Source: DATLFI01 sp035524895 (GTDB taxonomy: Bacteria > Acidobacteriota > Thermoanaerobaculia > Multivoradales > Multivoraceae). From it: a DNA stretch of 40,723 nt. Positions 1 through 8,862 of this stretch are shown here, one piece after another; the first letter of the stretch is position 1, and each line of letters begins with the position of its first letter. The stretch spans positions 1 through 40,723 of the forward strand of contig DATLFI010000096.1 of NCBI GenBank assembly GCA_035524895.1, read 5' to 3'. Both the position numbers and the translations under genes were made by a program. Below the pieces are notes generated by a model. The model was given only the letters and a program-made list of their open reading frames with translations, searched no databases and was not told the DNA's origin.

Positions 1-419
<419 letters not shown>

Positions 420-540
420 AATCCTGCAGTGCGCCGGTTGGACCGGGCACCTCTTGTCGGAATCGTGTGGTAGTTACTAGTTCTTTCCTTGACGCCACTA
501 CCGGGACGCCAAGGAACTGGCGTTGATTGAATCCTCTATT

Positions 541-556
541 CAGTTTTCAAAGAACC
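541..556 (-). promoter_or_regulatory. boxA-like antitermination site in the rRNA leader
   Basis: The complement reads GGTTCTTTGAAAACTG, close to the boxA element (TGCTCTTTAACA in E. coli, TGTTCTTTGAAAAC in many other bacteria) bound by NusB/NusE in rRNA leaders. It lies about 20-35 nt after the predicted transcription start and about 120 nt before the 16S gene. Just downstream in the leader is a 6-bp stem, ACGCCA...TGGCGT, near 509-526. The function is inferred from motif and position. Confidence 0.7.
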
Positions 557-583
557 GCTGCCCCCCCGCGGAGGCGAAAGAAC

Positions 584-612
584 ATCGTAGACCAGGGTGA
601 CCCGCCTGTCAA
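584..612 (-). promoter_or_regulatory. sigma-70-type promoter of the rRNA operon
   Basis: On the complement, a perfect -35 TTGACA (607-612) is followed by a 17-nt spacer and a -10 TACGAT (584-589, four of six matches). The predicted start of transcription is near 577, giving a leader of about 158 nt before 16S that contains the boxA-like site. It is one of the best-formed promoters in the window, as expected for rRNA. Confidence 0.85.
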
Positions 613-829
613 GCAACCGACGATCCGGTAGCCGAACAGTCGAACGAGGCAGTCATTCTGGGCCCGTTCTGGACCCGCCTCGCCCTAGACCCTGCTCCGT
701 CAACGCGCCGGCCTAGTTGCCGCCAAGGACCCGAGCACTGAGCCGGTCGGCTGACCTTGCCAGGGTGTGGGCCTCGTAGAACGAGGCGCGAAGACGGGTA
801 TCCTACGCCGTCGGCTCCGCCGTCGTCAA
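613..829. other. Intergenic stretch between rRNA promoter and repeat array
   Basis: About 217 bases upstream of the rRNA promoter with no convincing gene. Open frames here are short and GC-driven and carry no recognisable motif. No second rRNA promoter, tRNA or terminator with a T-tract was seen. Confidence 0.5.
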
Positions 830-901
830 GGCCTTCCGCAGACGGAATCCCGAGGCCTTCCGCAGACGGAATCCCGAGGCCTTCCTCACGCGGAATCACG
901 G
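830..901. repeat. 24-bp tandem repeat, three copies, each with a small hairpin
   Basis: Two identical 24-bp units (830-853 and 854-877) start GGCCTTCCGCAGACGGAATC. A third, diverged unit occupies 878-901. Each of the first two units contains a perfect inverted repeat, TTCCG-CAGA-CGGAA; the third keeps TTCC...GGAA. The last unit covers the stop codon (886-888) of purN on the complement, so the array begins inside the coding region. There is no T-run, so it is not a standard intrinsic terminator. It could be a REP-like or transcript-end element. Confidence 0.85.
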
Positions 902-1512
902 GCTCGGAAGACCACTCGGCGGCCGATCACCCGCCACTTCTCCCCGACCAGCCGGCCCAGCGCCTCGGGGAAGGCCCGGTGCTCCTCCTGCAGGATTCGT
1001 TGCGCCAACTCTTCGGGGCTGTCGTCGTCCAGCACCGGGACGACTCGCTGCACCACTATCGGCCCGCTGTCCACCCCTTCGTCGACGAAGTGGACCGTAC
1101 AGCCCGAAACCTTGACACCGTGCTTCAACGCTTGGCGTTGCGCGTCTCTTCCCGGGAAGGCCGGCAGCAGGCTGGGGTGGACGTTGAGGATGCGTTCGCG
1201 GTAGTGGCGGACGAACTCCGGAGAGAGGATCCTCATATAGCCCGCGAGACAGATCCAGTCGGCCCGGACCTCGTCGAGATCCGCGATCACGCGACGCTCA
1301 TGAGCCGACCGATCCTCACCGGCCAAACGAGGAATCGCTGCGACTCGCACGCCGAAGCTCCGCGCCCTCTCGAGACCCGGCGCGGACTCGACGTCGCTCA
1401 CCACCAGCTCGACGCTGGCCCTCAGGTCGCCGCGAAGCACGGCCTCCTGGATCGCCACGTAGTTCGAGCCGCGGCCCGACAGCAGCACCGCGAGTCGAGC
1501 CGGTGGGCTCAC
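886..1512 (-). CDS. purN: Phosphoribosylglycinamide formyltransferase (GAR transformylase)
   Basis: Transfers a formyl group from 10-formyl-THF to glycinamide ribonucleotide, the third step of de novo purine synthesis in the cytoplasm. The 208-aa product matches PurN length (E. coli 212). It has the N-terminal phosphate loop GRGSN (residues 13-17), the catalytic N110-x-H112 in NVHPSLLPAFPG, and the conserved D148 in VDEGVDSGP. The GTG start at 1512 overlaps the purM stop (GTGA), which decides the start over the longer open frame and implies translational coupling. The C-terminal residues RDSA are encoded within the diverged third unit of a 24-bp repeat array, so the repeat may have supplied the stop codon. 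Confidence 0.95.
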   Translation of the reverse strand: MSPPARLAVLLSGRGSNYVAIQEAVLRGDLRASVELVVSDVESAPGLERARSFGVRVAAIPRLAGEDRSAHERRVIADLDEVRADWICLAGYMRILSPEFVRHYRERILNVHPSLLPAFPGRDAQRQALKHGVKVSGCTVHFVDEGVDSGPIVVQRVVPVLDDDSPEELAQRILQEEHRAFPEALGRLVGEKWRVIGRRVVFRARDSA

Positions 1513-2588
1513 TCCACGACTCCGGTCGACTCGGAGCCTGAAAGGTCGTACACCACCCCGCCTGCACCCGGTTGCACCGTGCCGATCGGCATCCCCTTGG
1601 TGCCGTTGTCGCGCAGCGCCGCGAGCAAGGACCCCAAGGCATCCGGAGCGACCGCGAGCACCATGCCTATGCCCATGTTGAACACCCGCAGCATCTCTTC
1701 GTCGGAGATGCCGCCCCACTCTTGGAGCCACAGGAACTCGTCCGGGATGCTCCAGCTTCCGACCCGAACCAGCGCGTGTGTCCCATCGGGCAGCACCCGT
1801 GGCAGGTTGTCGGTGAGCCCGCCCCCGGTGATGTGGGCCATCGCGTGGAGGCCCGGGTGCTCGAGGAGACCTCCCAACGCTCCAAGATAGGACAGGTGCG
1901 GAGAGAGCAGGAAGTCCCTCATCGTCCTGCGCGGACTGCCCGGAAAGGCGCTGTCGAGGGACAGGCCCTTCTCGTCGAAGAGAACCCGCCGCGCCAGCGA
2001 GTAGCCGTTGGTATGAGGACCCGCGGATGGCAGGCCGACCAGCACGTCGCACGGACGGACCCGCTCCCTGCCGAGCATGACCGCGCGGTCGACCACGCCG
2101 ACAACGAAGCCCACGAGCTCGTAGTCACCTCGAGGGTAGAAGCCCGGCATCTCGGCAGTCTCGCCACCGAGCAGGGCGCACGCGTTCTCACGGCAGCCGG
2201 CCGCGACCCCGCGCACGAGCTCCACCATGCGCTCCGCCTCGAGGACGCCGCAGCCCACGTAGTCGAGGACGAACAGCGGCCGCGCGCCCTGCACCAGGAT
2301 GTCGTTCACGCAGTGGTTGACCAGGTCGCGGCCGACGGTCGAGTAGTCGCCAGCCAGCCGCGCCACGACCAGCTTCGTACCCACGCCGTCTGCCGAGGCC
2401 ACCAATACCGGCTCGGCCATCCCCCGAAGGTCGGGGAGGAACAACCCTCCGAACCCGCCGATCTCGCCGAGCACCCCCCGGGTGGCGGTCGATCGAACCA
2501 GCTCCCGGATCCCGGCGAGGGCGCGCTCCTGCTCGTCGATGTCGACGCCGGCGCGCGCGTAGGCGCTCGACGGTTCCCTGCTGGTCAC
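1509..2588 (-). CDS. purM: Phosphoribosylformylglycinamidine cyclo-ligase (AIR synthetase)
   Basis: ATP-dependent closure of the imidazole ring (FGAM to AIR) in purine synthesis. The start was placed at the GTG at 2588, giving 359 aa (E. coli 345). This puts AYARAGVDIDEQ, the usual PurM N-terminus, about ten residues in; the longer open frame runs into the divergent gene. Motifs include VGTKLVVA, HCVNDILVQGA, LLGGETAEMPGFY and HITGGGLTDNLPR, all typical of the PurM/PurL superfamily. It overlaps purN by 4 bases. Upstream is a divergent glycosyltransferase with 67 bases between the starts. No Shine-Dalgarno is evident, but a TACAGT hexamer sits 7 bases before the GTG. Confidence 0.95.
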   Translation of the reverse strand: MTSREPSSAYARAGVDIDEQERALAGIRELVRSTATRGVLGEIGGFGGLFLPDLRGMAEPVLVASADGVGTKLVVARLAGDYSTVGRDLVNHCVNDILVQGARPLFVLDYVGCGVLEAERMVELVRGVAAGCRENACALLGGETAEMPGFYPRGDYELVGFVVGVVDRAVMLGRERVRPCDVLVGLPSAGPHTNGYSLARRVLFDEKGLSLDSAFPGSPRRTMRDFLLSPHLSYLGALGGLLEHPGLHAMAHITGGGLTDNLPRVLPDGTHALVRVGSWSIPDEFLWLQEWGGISDEEMLRVFNMGIGMVLAVAPDALGSLLAALRDNGTKGMPIGTVQPGAGGVVYDLSGSESTGVVE

Positions 2589-2595
2589 GGCAACG

Positions 2596-2601
2596 ACTGT
2601 A
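2596..2601 (-). promoter_or_regulatory. Possible -10 element of purM (leaderless type)
   Basis: TACAGT on the complement ends 7 bases before the chosen GTG start of purM, so transcription would begin at or next to the start codon. No TTGACA-like -35 is present 16-18 bases upstream. The call rests on its position and on similar sites before other genes in this window. Confidence 0.35.
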
Positions 2602-2655
2602 TCAACGACGCGGACGCTGCGGCTCACTCCACGCAGGCTGGTAACGTCGCTCGCC

Positions 2656-4125
2656 GTGCCAGCCTCGCTCTCACCACCCGACGCCGGTCTCAAGCTCAGC
2701 GTCATCGTCCCCGTATTCAACGAGCGCTACCTCGTCCGCGAGCTGCTCGATCGGGTGACCGGGGCCGTGGTGCCCGGCCTCGGCTCGCTCGAGGTCATCG
2801 TGGTGGACGACGCCTCCACCGACGGCACCGGCGCCGTGCTCGAGGAGCTGGCCGCCACCAACCCGCCCTGGCTGACGCTCTTGCGGCAGCCAAACAACAT
2901 GGGCAAGGGCGCCGCGCTGCGGCGTGGCATCGCCGCTGCGACGGGCGACCTGGTGGTCTTCCAGGACGCCGATCTGGAGTACGACCCTCGCGACTTCGCC
3001 GCCCTCGTACAGCCGTTCCTCGAGGACGGTGCCGACGTGGTCTACGGCTCGCGCTTCGCGCCGCGCTCGCGCCGCCGGGTGCTGGACTTCCGCCACACCT
3101 GGGGCAACCGACTCATCACGCTGCTCTCGAACCTGTTCACGGACCTCGACCTCACCGACGTCGAGACCTGCTACAAGATGTTTCGCGCTCCGCTGCTGCG
3201 CTCGATCCCGATCCGGTCGAACGACTTCGCGATCGAGGTCGAGCTGACGGCCAAGATAGCCAAGCGCGATTGCCGGATCTTCGAGGTGCCGATCAGCTAT
3301 CTCGGACGCACCTACCAGGAGGGCAAGAAGATCGGCTGGCGCGACGCCTGGAGAGCGCTGCGGGCGATCGTACGCTTCGCGGTCGTGCACGACCTCTACG
3401 TCGAGGACGAGCACGGCTCTCACGTGCTCGACGACCTCGAGCGAGTCCGCGCCTTCGCCGGCTGGATGGCCAGAACGGTGCATCCGCACATCGGCGCCCG
3501 AGTGCTCGAGCTGGACGCGGGGATGGCCACCGTGACTTCGCGCCTGCTGCCACGCGACCGCTACGTCGTCGCCGAAACCAACCCGCACTATCTCGACTAC
3601 CTGCGCAACTTCGCTCGCGGCAAGCCATACATCGAGGTGGCGCGCATCGACCCCGACGCGCCGGACGACCTCGGGCCCTGGGCTGGCCAGTTCGACACCG
3701 TGCTCTGCCTGAGCGTCCTGGAGCACCTCGCCGATCCCGAGAGCGCGCTCCGGCGGATGGGCGAGGCGCTGCGTCCCGATGGCCGCCTGATCCTCTACGT
3801 CCCTGCCGGACCTCGCCTCTACTCCAGCCTCGACACGGTCTCCGGACACCGCCGCCGCTACGACGAGAGGCTGTTGCGTGAGCAGCTCGCGACCGCCGGC
3901 CTGTCGCTGAGCGAGCTTCGTCAGTTCAACCGAATCTCGAAACCAGCGTGGTGGATCAACGGCCGCCTCCTTCGGCGCCGCCGCTTCGGGCGAGTGCAGC
4001 TCAAGCTGTTCGATGCCGCGATGCCGTTGGTGCGGCGAGTCGACCGATTCCTGCCGTGGGACGGCCTGGGGCTGGTCGCGGTTGCGAAGAAGACCGCAGA
4101 TTCGCCGACCGCGGCGGCCTTGTGA
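2656..4125 (+). CDS. Bifunctional GT2 glycosyltransferase / class I SAM methyltransferase fusion
   Basis: 489 aa in two domains. Residues 12-245 are a family 2 glycosyltransferase of the dolichyl-phosphate-mannose/undecaprenyl-phosphate-sugar type: VSVIVPVFNE-like start (SVIVPVFNE, 15-23), VVDDASTDGTG (49-59) and the metal-binding QDADLEYD (103-110). Residues 265-480 resemble a class I methyltransferase: SVLEHLADP (353-361) and LRPDGRLILYVP. The SAM-binding motif I, VLELDAGMATVT (283-294), lacks the usual E-x-GxGxG glycine pattern, so activity of the second half is uncertain. No transmembrane segment is seen. The likely role is sugar transfer to a lipid carrier or cell-surface glycan; substrates are unknown. 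Start is GTG, with a weak TAACGT 8 bases before it. It is divergent from purM and convergent with purF (34-base gap). Confidence 0.85.
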   Translation: MPASLSPPDAGLKLSVIVPVFNERYLVRELLDRVTGAVVPGLGSLEVIVVDDASTDGTGAVLEELAATNPPWLTLLRQPNNMGKGAALRRGIAAATGDLVVFQDADLEYDPRDFAALVQPFLEDGADVVYGSRFAPRSRRRVLDFRHTWGNRLITLLSNLFTDLDLTDVETCYKMFRAPLLRSIPIRSNDFAIEVELTAKIAKRDCRIFEVPISYLGRTYQEGKKIGWRDAWRALRAIVRFAVVHDLYVEDEHGSHVLDDLERVRAFAGWMARTVHPHIGARVLELDAGMATVTSRLLPRDRYVVAETNPHYLDYLRNFARGKPYIEVARIDPDAPDDLGPWAGQFDTVLCLSVLEHLADPESALRRMGEALRPDGRLILYVPAGPRLYSSLDTVSGHRRRYDERLLREQLATAGLSLSELRQFNRISKPAWWINGRLLRRRRFGRVQLKLFDAAMPLVRRVDRFLPWDGLGLVAVAKKTADSPTAAAL

Positions 4126-4159
4126 GCTTGCTCCGGCGCGATCGGCGAGCGACCCCGCG

Positions 4160-5551
4160 CTACTCCTCGGCAGAGCGGATCGGGAACAGCTCGGCCTGAC
4201 GCCGGTCCTCCTCGCTGATCGGCACGCGGTACTCGCCGGTCCAGCAGGCGGTGCAGTAGCTGTCGGGCCGATCGCCGAGCGACCCGAGCAGACCGTCGAG
4301 CGACAGGTAGGCCAGGCTGTCGGCACCCAGGAGCTCGCGGATCTCCTCGACGCTCTTGGCCGCAGCGATGAGCTCCTCGCGCGTGGGCATGTCGATGCCG
4401 TAGTGGCACGGCCACCGCGTCGGCGGACACGAGATCCGCATGTGGACCTCGCTGGCCCCGGCATCGCGCACGAGCTTCACGATCTTCGGCGCGGTGGTGC
4501 CGCGAACGATCGAGTCATCGACCAGGACGATCCGTTTGCCCTCGACGAGGTCGCGCACGGGGTTGAGCTTGACCTTTACTCCGAAGTGCCGGATCGACTG
4601 CTTGGGCTCGATGAAGGTGCGTCCTACGTAGTGGTTGCGGATCAAGCCGAACTCGAGCGGCAAGCCCGACTCCTGGCTGTACCCGAGCGCTGCGAACAGG
4701 CCGCTGTCCGGGATCGGCACTACCGAATCGGCGGGTGCCGGCGCTTCGCGCGCTAGCCGCCGGCCCATCAGGAGACGCGCACGGGAGACCGCCGTACCGA
4801 AGACCTCGCTGTCGGGGCGCGCGAAGTACACGTGCTCGAAGGCGCAGCGGGTCGGACGCGGCGTCTGCGGGATGCGGTAGCTCTCGACCTGATCACCCCG
4901 CGCCACGACCACTTCGCCGAGCAGCAGCTCGCGCCGCGGCTGCGCCCCGATGAGGTCGAAGGCGCAGCTCTCCGAAGCAAAGCACGGGTAGCCCTCGTAG
5001 TCGCCCAGAATCAGCGGCCGGAAACCCCAGGGATCGCGCGCCGCGATCAAGCCGTCGTCGGTGACCATCAGCAGCGAGTAAGCGCCCTCCACTTCGGAGA
5101 GGGCCACCAGCAGCGATTCGACCAAGCTCGGTCGTGGGTTGCGCGCCACCAGGTGCAGGATCACCTCGGTGTCGCTGGTAGTCTGGAAGATCGAGCCCTC
5201 GCGCTCGAGGCGAGAGCGCACCTGGACCGCGTTCGTCAGGTTGCCGTTGTGCACCAGCGCCAACGGGCCCATCGAGGTCTTGACCACGATCGGCTGCGCG
5301 TTGCGGATCACGCTCGAGCCGGCAGTCGAGTAGCGGGTGTGTCCGATCGCGCGCCCGCCCGGAAGCCGAGCCAACACGCCGGCCCGAAAGATGTCGGCGA
5401 CGTGGCCCATGCCGCGCTCGACGTGCATGGTGGCGTCGTCCCACGACACGATGCCCGCGCTCTCCTGGCCGCGATGCTGGAGCGCGTAGAGACCAAGGTA
5501 GGTCAGGTTGGCCGCGTCGCCGAGGCCCTCGATGCCGAAGATGCCGCACAT
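4160..5551 (-). CDS. purF: Amidophosphoribosyltransferase (glutamine PRPP amidotransferase)
   Basis: Catalyses the first committed step of purine synthesis, PRPP plus glutamine to phosphoribosylamine. The 463-aa protein starts MCGIFGIEG, so Cys2 becomes the Ntn-hydrolase nucleophile after Met removal, with no longer propeptide. The PRPP loop IVLVDDSIVRGTT is at 341-353. C236, C382, C433 and C436 line up with the four iron-sulfur ligands of the Bacillus-type enzyme (236, 382, 437, 440), so an oxygen-sensitive [4Fe-4S] form is inferred. It is last in the purS-purQ-purL-purF cluster, 23 bases after purL. Confidence 0.97.
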   Translation of the reverse strand: MCGIFGIEGLGDAANLTYLGLYALQHRGQESAGIVSWDDATMHVERGMGHVADIFRAGVLARLPGGRAIGHTRYSTAGSSVIRNAQPIVVKTSMGPLALVHNGNLTNAVQVRSRLEREGSIFQTTSDTEVILHLVARNPRPSLVESLLVALSEVEGAYSLLMVTDDGLIAARDPWGFRPLILGDYEGYPCFASESCAFDLIGAQPRRELLLGEVVVARGDQVESYRIPQTPRPTRCAFEHVYFARPDSEVFGTAVSRARLLMGRRLAREAPAPADSVVPIPDSGLFAALGYSQESGLPLEFGLIRNHYVGRTFIEPKQSIRHFGVKVKLNPVRDLVEGKRIVLVDDSIVRGTTAPKIVKLVRDAGASEVHMRISCPPTRWPCHYGIDMPTREELIAAAKSVEEIRELLGADSLAYLSLDGLLGSLGDRPDSYCTACWTGEYRVPISEEDRRQAELFPIRSAEE

Positions 5552-5574
5552 AGATCGTCGTCAGCGCGAAGACT

Positions 5575-7809
5575 TCAGAGACCGAGCGCCCGGGGCAATG
5601 CCGCGCGCCACGCCGCGTGGAGCCGCGCGACCGGCGCTTCGACCGTCCCGCCCTCGAATCGTACTCGGAGCTCCTCGCCGGCCACCTCGCCGGCGTGCAT
5701 CGCGGGTACCCCCAGCCGCTCCGCCGTCGCGAGCAGCACGTCGAGGTGCTCGCCTGCGACCGCCAGCACGGCGCGGGCTTGACTCTCGGAGAACAGACCC
5801 AGCGGCGAGAGCGATGTCCGAAGGCGGCACCCCAGGCCACGAGCAAGGGTCATCTCGGCCAACGCCACCAGCAGACCGCCCTCGGCGACATCGTGACAGG
5901 CGCGCACCCATCCCATCGAGAAAGCCTGCCGCATCAGCGTCCCGAGTGCGCGCTCGGCTAGCAGGTCGACGCGCGGCGGGAGTCCTTGCTCGACAGCGTG
6001 CAACAGTCGCTGGAACGCCGACCCGCCCAGTTCCTCGCGATCCGCGCCCAACAGCACTACTTGCTCCCCCGGCTCGCGGAAGACGCCACGGCGACAGGTT
6101 CCGGCGTCGAGATCGAGCCGTTCGATCCAGCCCACCATCGCCACCGTCGGCGTCGGGTGGATGGACCGACCCTCGGTCTCGTTGTAGAGCGACACGTTGC
6201 CGGACACCACCGGGACGTCGAGCGCGCGGCACGCCTCGGCCATCCCGGCGATGCACTCGCGGAGCTGCCAAGCGATGTCCGGCCGCTCCGGGTTGCCGAA
6301 GTTGAGACAGTCTGTCAGCCCTATCGGCAGCGCCCCGGCGCAGGCCAGATTGCGGGCCGCCTCCGCGACCGCCTGGCGACCGCCCTCGCGGGGATCGAGG
6401 TAGCAGAAAACGGGGTTCACGTCGGACGTGAGAGCCAGGCCGAAGTGCGTTCCCTTGAGCCGAAGCACCGCCGCGTCGGCTCCCGGTCCCACCACGGTGT
6501 TGCTGCGCACCGTCGAGTCGTACTGACTGTGGATCCAGGACTTGTCCCCGAGCTCGGGGGTGCTCAGCAACGCCTCGAGCGCCGACGCGGGATCCGTCGG
6601 TGGGGGCACGACGACAGGCGCCTGGCGCGCCGCCAGGTCGGCCGGCGGAAGCGCTTCGCGTTCGTAGACCGGCGCCTGATCTACGAGCGCGGCGACAGGC
6701 ACGTCGGCATAGACGCCACCGTGCATGCGGATCACGCCACGGCCTCCCGATGTCACGGCCCCCACGGGCACGACCTCGAGCCCCCAGCGACGGAAGACCT
6801 CTTCGACCGCCTCCTCCCTGCCACGCTCGACCACCAGCACCATGCGTTCCTGCGACTCGGAGAGCATGAGCTCGTAGGGCGAGAGCCCGGGCTCACGAAG
6901 CGGCACCCGTTCGAGCTCGAGTTGGAAGCCGGTGCCGGCGCGCGCGGCCATCTCGAAGCATGAGCTGGTCAGCCCGGCGGCGCCCATGTCCTGGATGCCG
7001 ACCACGACTCCGGTGCGCATCGCCTCCAGACACGCTTCCAGCAGCACCTTCTCCGTGAACGGATCGCCGACCTGCACCGTCGGCCGTTTGGCCTCGCTCT
7101 CGGCGTCGAAGGACTCCGAGGCCATGGTGGCGCCATGGATGCCGTCACGGCCGGTGCGGCTGCCGGCGTAAAGGATCGGGTTGCCGACCCCAGCGGCGCG
7201 GCCGCTGAAGATCTGCTCCCGGCGGCACACGCCGAGAGCGAAGGCGTTGACCAGGATGTTGCCGTCGTAGGAACGATGGAAGCCGGTCTCGCCCCCGACG
7301 GTGGGGATGCCGACGCAGTTGCCGTAGTCGCCCACTCCGCGCACGACGCCGTCGACCAAGTGGCGCATTCGCGGCGCCGAGAGGTCGCCGAACCGCAGCG
7401 AGTCGAGACAGGCGATCGGACGAGCGCCCATCGTGAAGACATCACGCAGGATGCCGCCGACTCCGGTTGCCGCGCCCTGGTATGGCTCGATGAAGCTCGG
7501 GTGGTTGTGGCTCTCCATCTTGAACGCCGCCACCCAACCGTCCCCTAGCTCGACTACCCCCGCGTTCTCGCCCGGCCCCTGAACCACCCTGTCCCCGCGC
7601 GTGGGGAAGGTCCGCAGCCAGACCTTCGAAGACTTGTACGAGCAATGCTCCGAGTAGAGCGCCGAGGCGATGCCGAGCTCGGTGTAGCTGGGGCCGCGGC
7701 CCAGCACCCGCTCCAGCAGCTCGTACTCGCCCTCGGTGAGCCCGTGGCGAAGCGCGAGCTGGAGGTCGACCGCCGGCTCGTCGAGCCTGGACGCGCCGGC
7801 TCCGCTCAA
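5575..7809 (-). CDS. purL: Phosphoribosylformylglycinamidine synthase, small-type subunit II
   Basis: ATP-dependent amidation of FGAR to FGAM, working with PurQ (glutaminase) and PurS. The chosen start is TTG at 7809, which overlaps the purQ stop (TTGA) and has AGAGG about 8 bases upstream. This gives 744 aa, matching the small PurL family (B. subtilis 742), whereas the longer open frame would overlap purQ by about 130 bases. Motifs include ASALYSEHCSYKSSKVWL near the N-terminus, ENAGVVELGDGW, SHNHPSFIEPYQGAATGVGG and GGETGFHRSYDGN. The small type requires separate PurS and PurQ, both encoded immediately upstream. Confidence 0.96.
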   Translation of the reverse strand: MSGAGASRLDEPAVDLQLALRHGLTEGEYELLERVLGRGPSYTELGIASALYSEHCSYKSSKVWLRTFPTRGDRVVQGPGENAGVVELGDGWVAAFKMESHNHPSFIEPYQGAATGVGGILRDVFTMGARPIACLDSLRFGDLSAPRMRHLVDGVVRGVGDYGNCVGIPTVGGETGFHRSYDGNILVNAFALGVCRREQIFSGRAAGVGNPILYAGSRTGRDGIHGATMASESFDAESEAKRPTVQVGDPFTEKVLLEACLEAMRTGVVVGIQDMGAAGLTSSCFEMAARAGTGFQLELERVPLREPGLSPYELMLSESQERMVLVVERGREEAVEEVFRRWGLEVVPVGAVTSGGRGVIRMHGGVYADVPVAALVDQAPVYEREALPPADLAARQAPVVVPPPTDPASALEALLSTPELGDKSWIHSQYDSTVRSNTVVGPGADAAVLRLKGTHFGLALTSDVNPVFCYLDPREGGRQAVAEAARNLACAGALPIGLTDCLNFGNPERPDIAWQLRECIAGMAEACRALDVPVVSGNVSLYNETEGRSIHPTPTVAMVGWIERLDLDAGTCRRGVFREPGEQVVLLGADREELGGSAFQRLLHAVEQGLPPRVDLLAERALGTLMRQAFSMGWVRACHDVAEGGLLVALAEMTLARGLGCRLRTSLSPLGLFSESQARAVLAVAGEHLDVLLATAERLGVPAMHAGEVAGEELRVRFEGGTVEAPVARLHAAWRAALPRALGL

Positions 7810-8531
7810 CGAAGGACCTCTGCCGCTCCAGCGCCGACCCCGGCGGCCACCCCGGCGAGCAGGCTCTGAAACAGCCACAGGCCGGCCACGTTCCCGAGCA
7901 CCGCTTCGGCGGCACGCTCCGGGTGGGGCATCAGCGCGCACACGTTGCCCGCCTCGTTGCAGATGCCAGCGATCGCGCGGGCGGAGCCGTTCGGGTTCGC
8001 CGCGTCGTCGAGCGCTCCTCGCGGATCAACGTAAGTGAACACCACCTGTCGATTCGCCTCCAGCCGATCGAGCTCGGCCTCGCTGTGCACGTAGTTGCCC
8101 TCGGCGTGCGCGATCGGCATACGCAACACCTGACCGACTTCGCAACAGCGAGTGAACGGCAGGTCGTTGCGCTCCACCCGCACGTGTACGTCGCGGCTCG
8201 AGAAGCGAAGGTCGCGGTTACGCAGCATGGCCCCTGGCAGCAGCCCGCTCTCGAGGAGGATCTGGAACCCGTTGCAGATGCCGAGCACCAGCCCGCCTCG
8301 GTCCGCGTGCCTCCTCACCGCGGCCATCACCGGCGACAGCGCGGCCATCGCGCCGGCGCGCAGGTAGTCGCCGTACGAGAAGCCGCCGGGCAGGACGATC
8401 AGATCGCAGCCGCCGGCATCCGAGCTCTCGTGCCACAGCCAGTCCACCGGCTGGGCGAGCACGTGCGCCAGGACGTGGTAGACGTCGTGGTCGCAGTTGC
8501 TTCCCGGGAAGACCACGACTCCAGCCCTCAC
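7806..8531 (-). CDS. purQ: Phosphoribosylformylglycinamidine synthase subunit I (glutaminase)
   Basis: Class I glutamine amidotransferase subunit that feeds ammonia to PurL. In the 241-aa product the nucleophile is C86 in LGICNGFQIL, and the catalytic pair is H203 and E205 in MPHPERAAE. The N-terminus VVVFPGSNCDHD is typical of PurQ. The GTG start at 8531 overlaps the purS stop (GTGA), and its own stop overlaps the purL TTG start, so the three subunits are probably translationally coupled. Confidence 0.97.
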   Translation of the reverse strand: MRAGVVVFPGSNCDHDVYHVLAHVLAQPVDWLWHESSDAGGCDLIVLPGGFSYGDYLRAGAMAALSPVMAAVRRHADRGGLVLGICNGFQILLESGLLPGAMLRNRDLRFSSRDVHVRVERNDLPFTRCCEVGQVLRMPIAHAEGNYVHSEAELDRLEANRQVVFTYVDPRGALDDAANPNGSARAIAGICNEAGNVCALMPHPERAAEAVLGNVAGLWLFQSLLAGVAAGVGAGAAEVLR

Positions 8532-8764
8532 GGCTCTGCCTCCTCCAGCTCGAACCAGAAGTCCTCGGTGATGGGGTTCGCCAGCAACCGGCGCCCCATG
8601 TCAGAGAGGATGTGCTCGGCCCCGGCCTGGTCGTCCGCACGCAGCTCCACCTCGAAGCTCTTGCCGGCGCGCACCGCTTCGACGGTCGCGAAGCCGAGAC
8701 GCGAGAGTGCCGAGGCGATGGCCTTGCCCTGCGGGTCGAGGATCTCGCGCCGCGGGTAGACCAT
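8528..8764 (-). CDS. purS: Phosphoribosylformylglycinamidine synthase subunit PurS
   Basis: Small (78 aa) structural subunit that bridges PurQ and PurL in the FGAM synthase complex. EILDPQGKAIASALSRLGF is the signature PurS segment, followed by VRAGKSFEVEL. ATG at 8764 was chosen; a GTG lies one codon earlier (8767) and cannot be excluded. The N-terminal strand is slightly shorter than usual. It is the first gene of the purSQLF run. The 98 bases before it, after the YycJ-like gene, hold no clear promoter. Confidence 0.93.
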   Translation of the reverse strand: MVYPRREILDPQGKAIASALSRLGFATVEAVRAGKSFEVELRADDQAGAEHILSDMGRRLLANPITEDFWFELEEAEP

Positions 8765-8862
8765 CACGCGCGCTCGATATCGTCGCTGAAGCCCGGGCGC
8801 CGTGCCTGCGGTTTTGTTTGGTGCGCTCAGGGTCGGGACTCGCTGCGCGACGAAGTGAACGA

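Noticed and set aside
609..899. 96-aa frame with repeated GLGIPSAE units on the complement
   Set aside because: The peptide repeat is only a translation of the 24-bp DNA repeat. There is no Shine-Dalgarno, and it overlaps the end of purN and the region behind the rRNA promoter.
830..901. 24-bp repeats as a CRISPR array
   Set aside because: The units are directly adjacent with no spacers and only three copies, and there are no cas genes.
1572..3881. 769-aa plus-strand frame opposite purM and through the GT2 gene
   Set aside because: It is a GC-driven shadow frame rich in Arg, Ala and Pro. The genes on the true strands have complete family motifs.
8768..8862. Hairpin plus T-rich TTTTGTTT near 8811-8818 as a terminator
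   Set aside because: The stem next to the T-run is only about 3 bp and faces a strand with no gene ending there.
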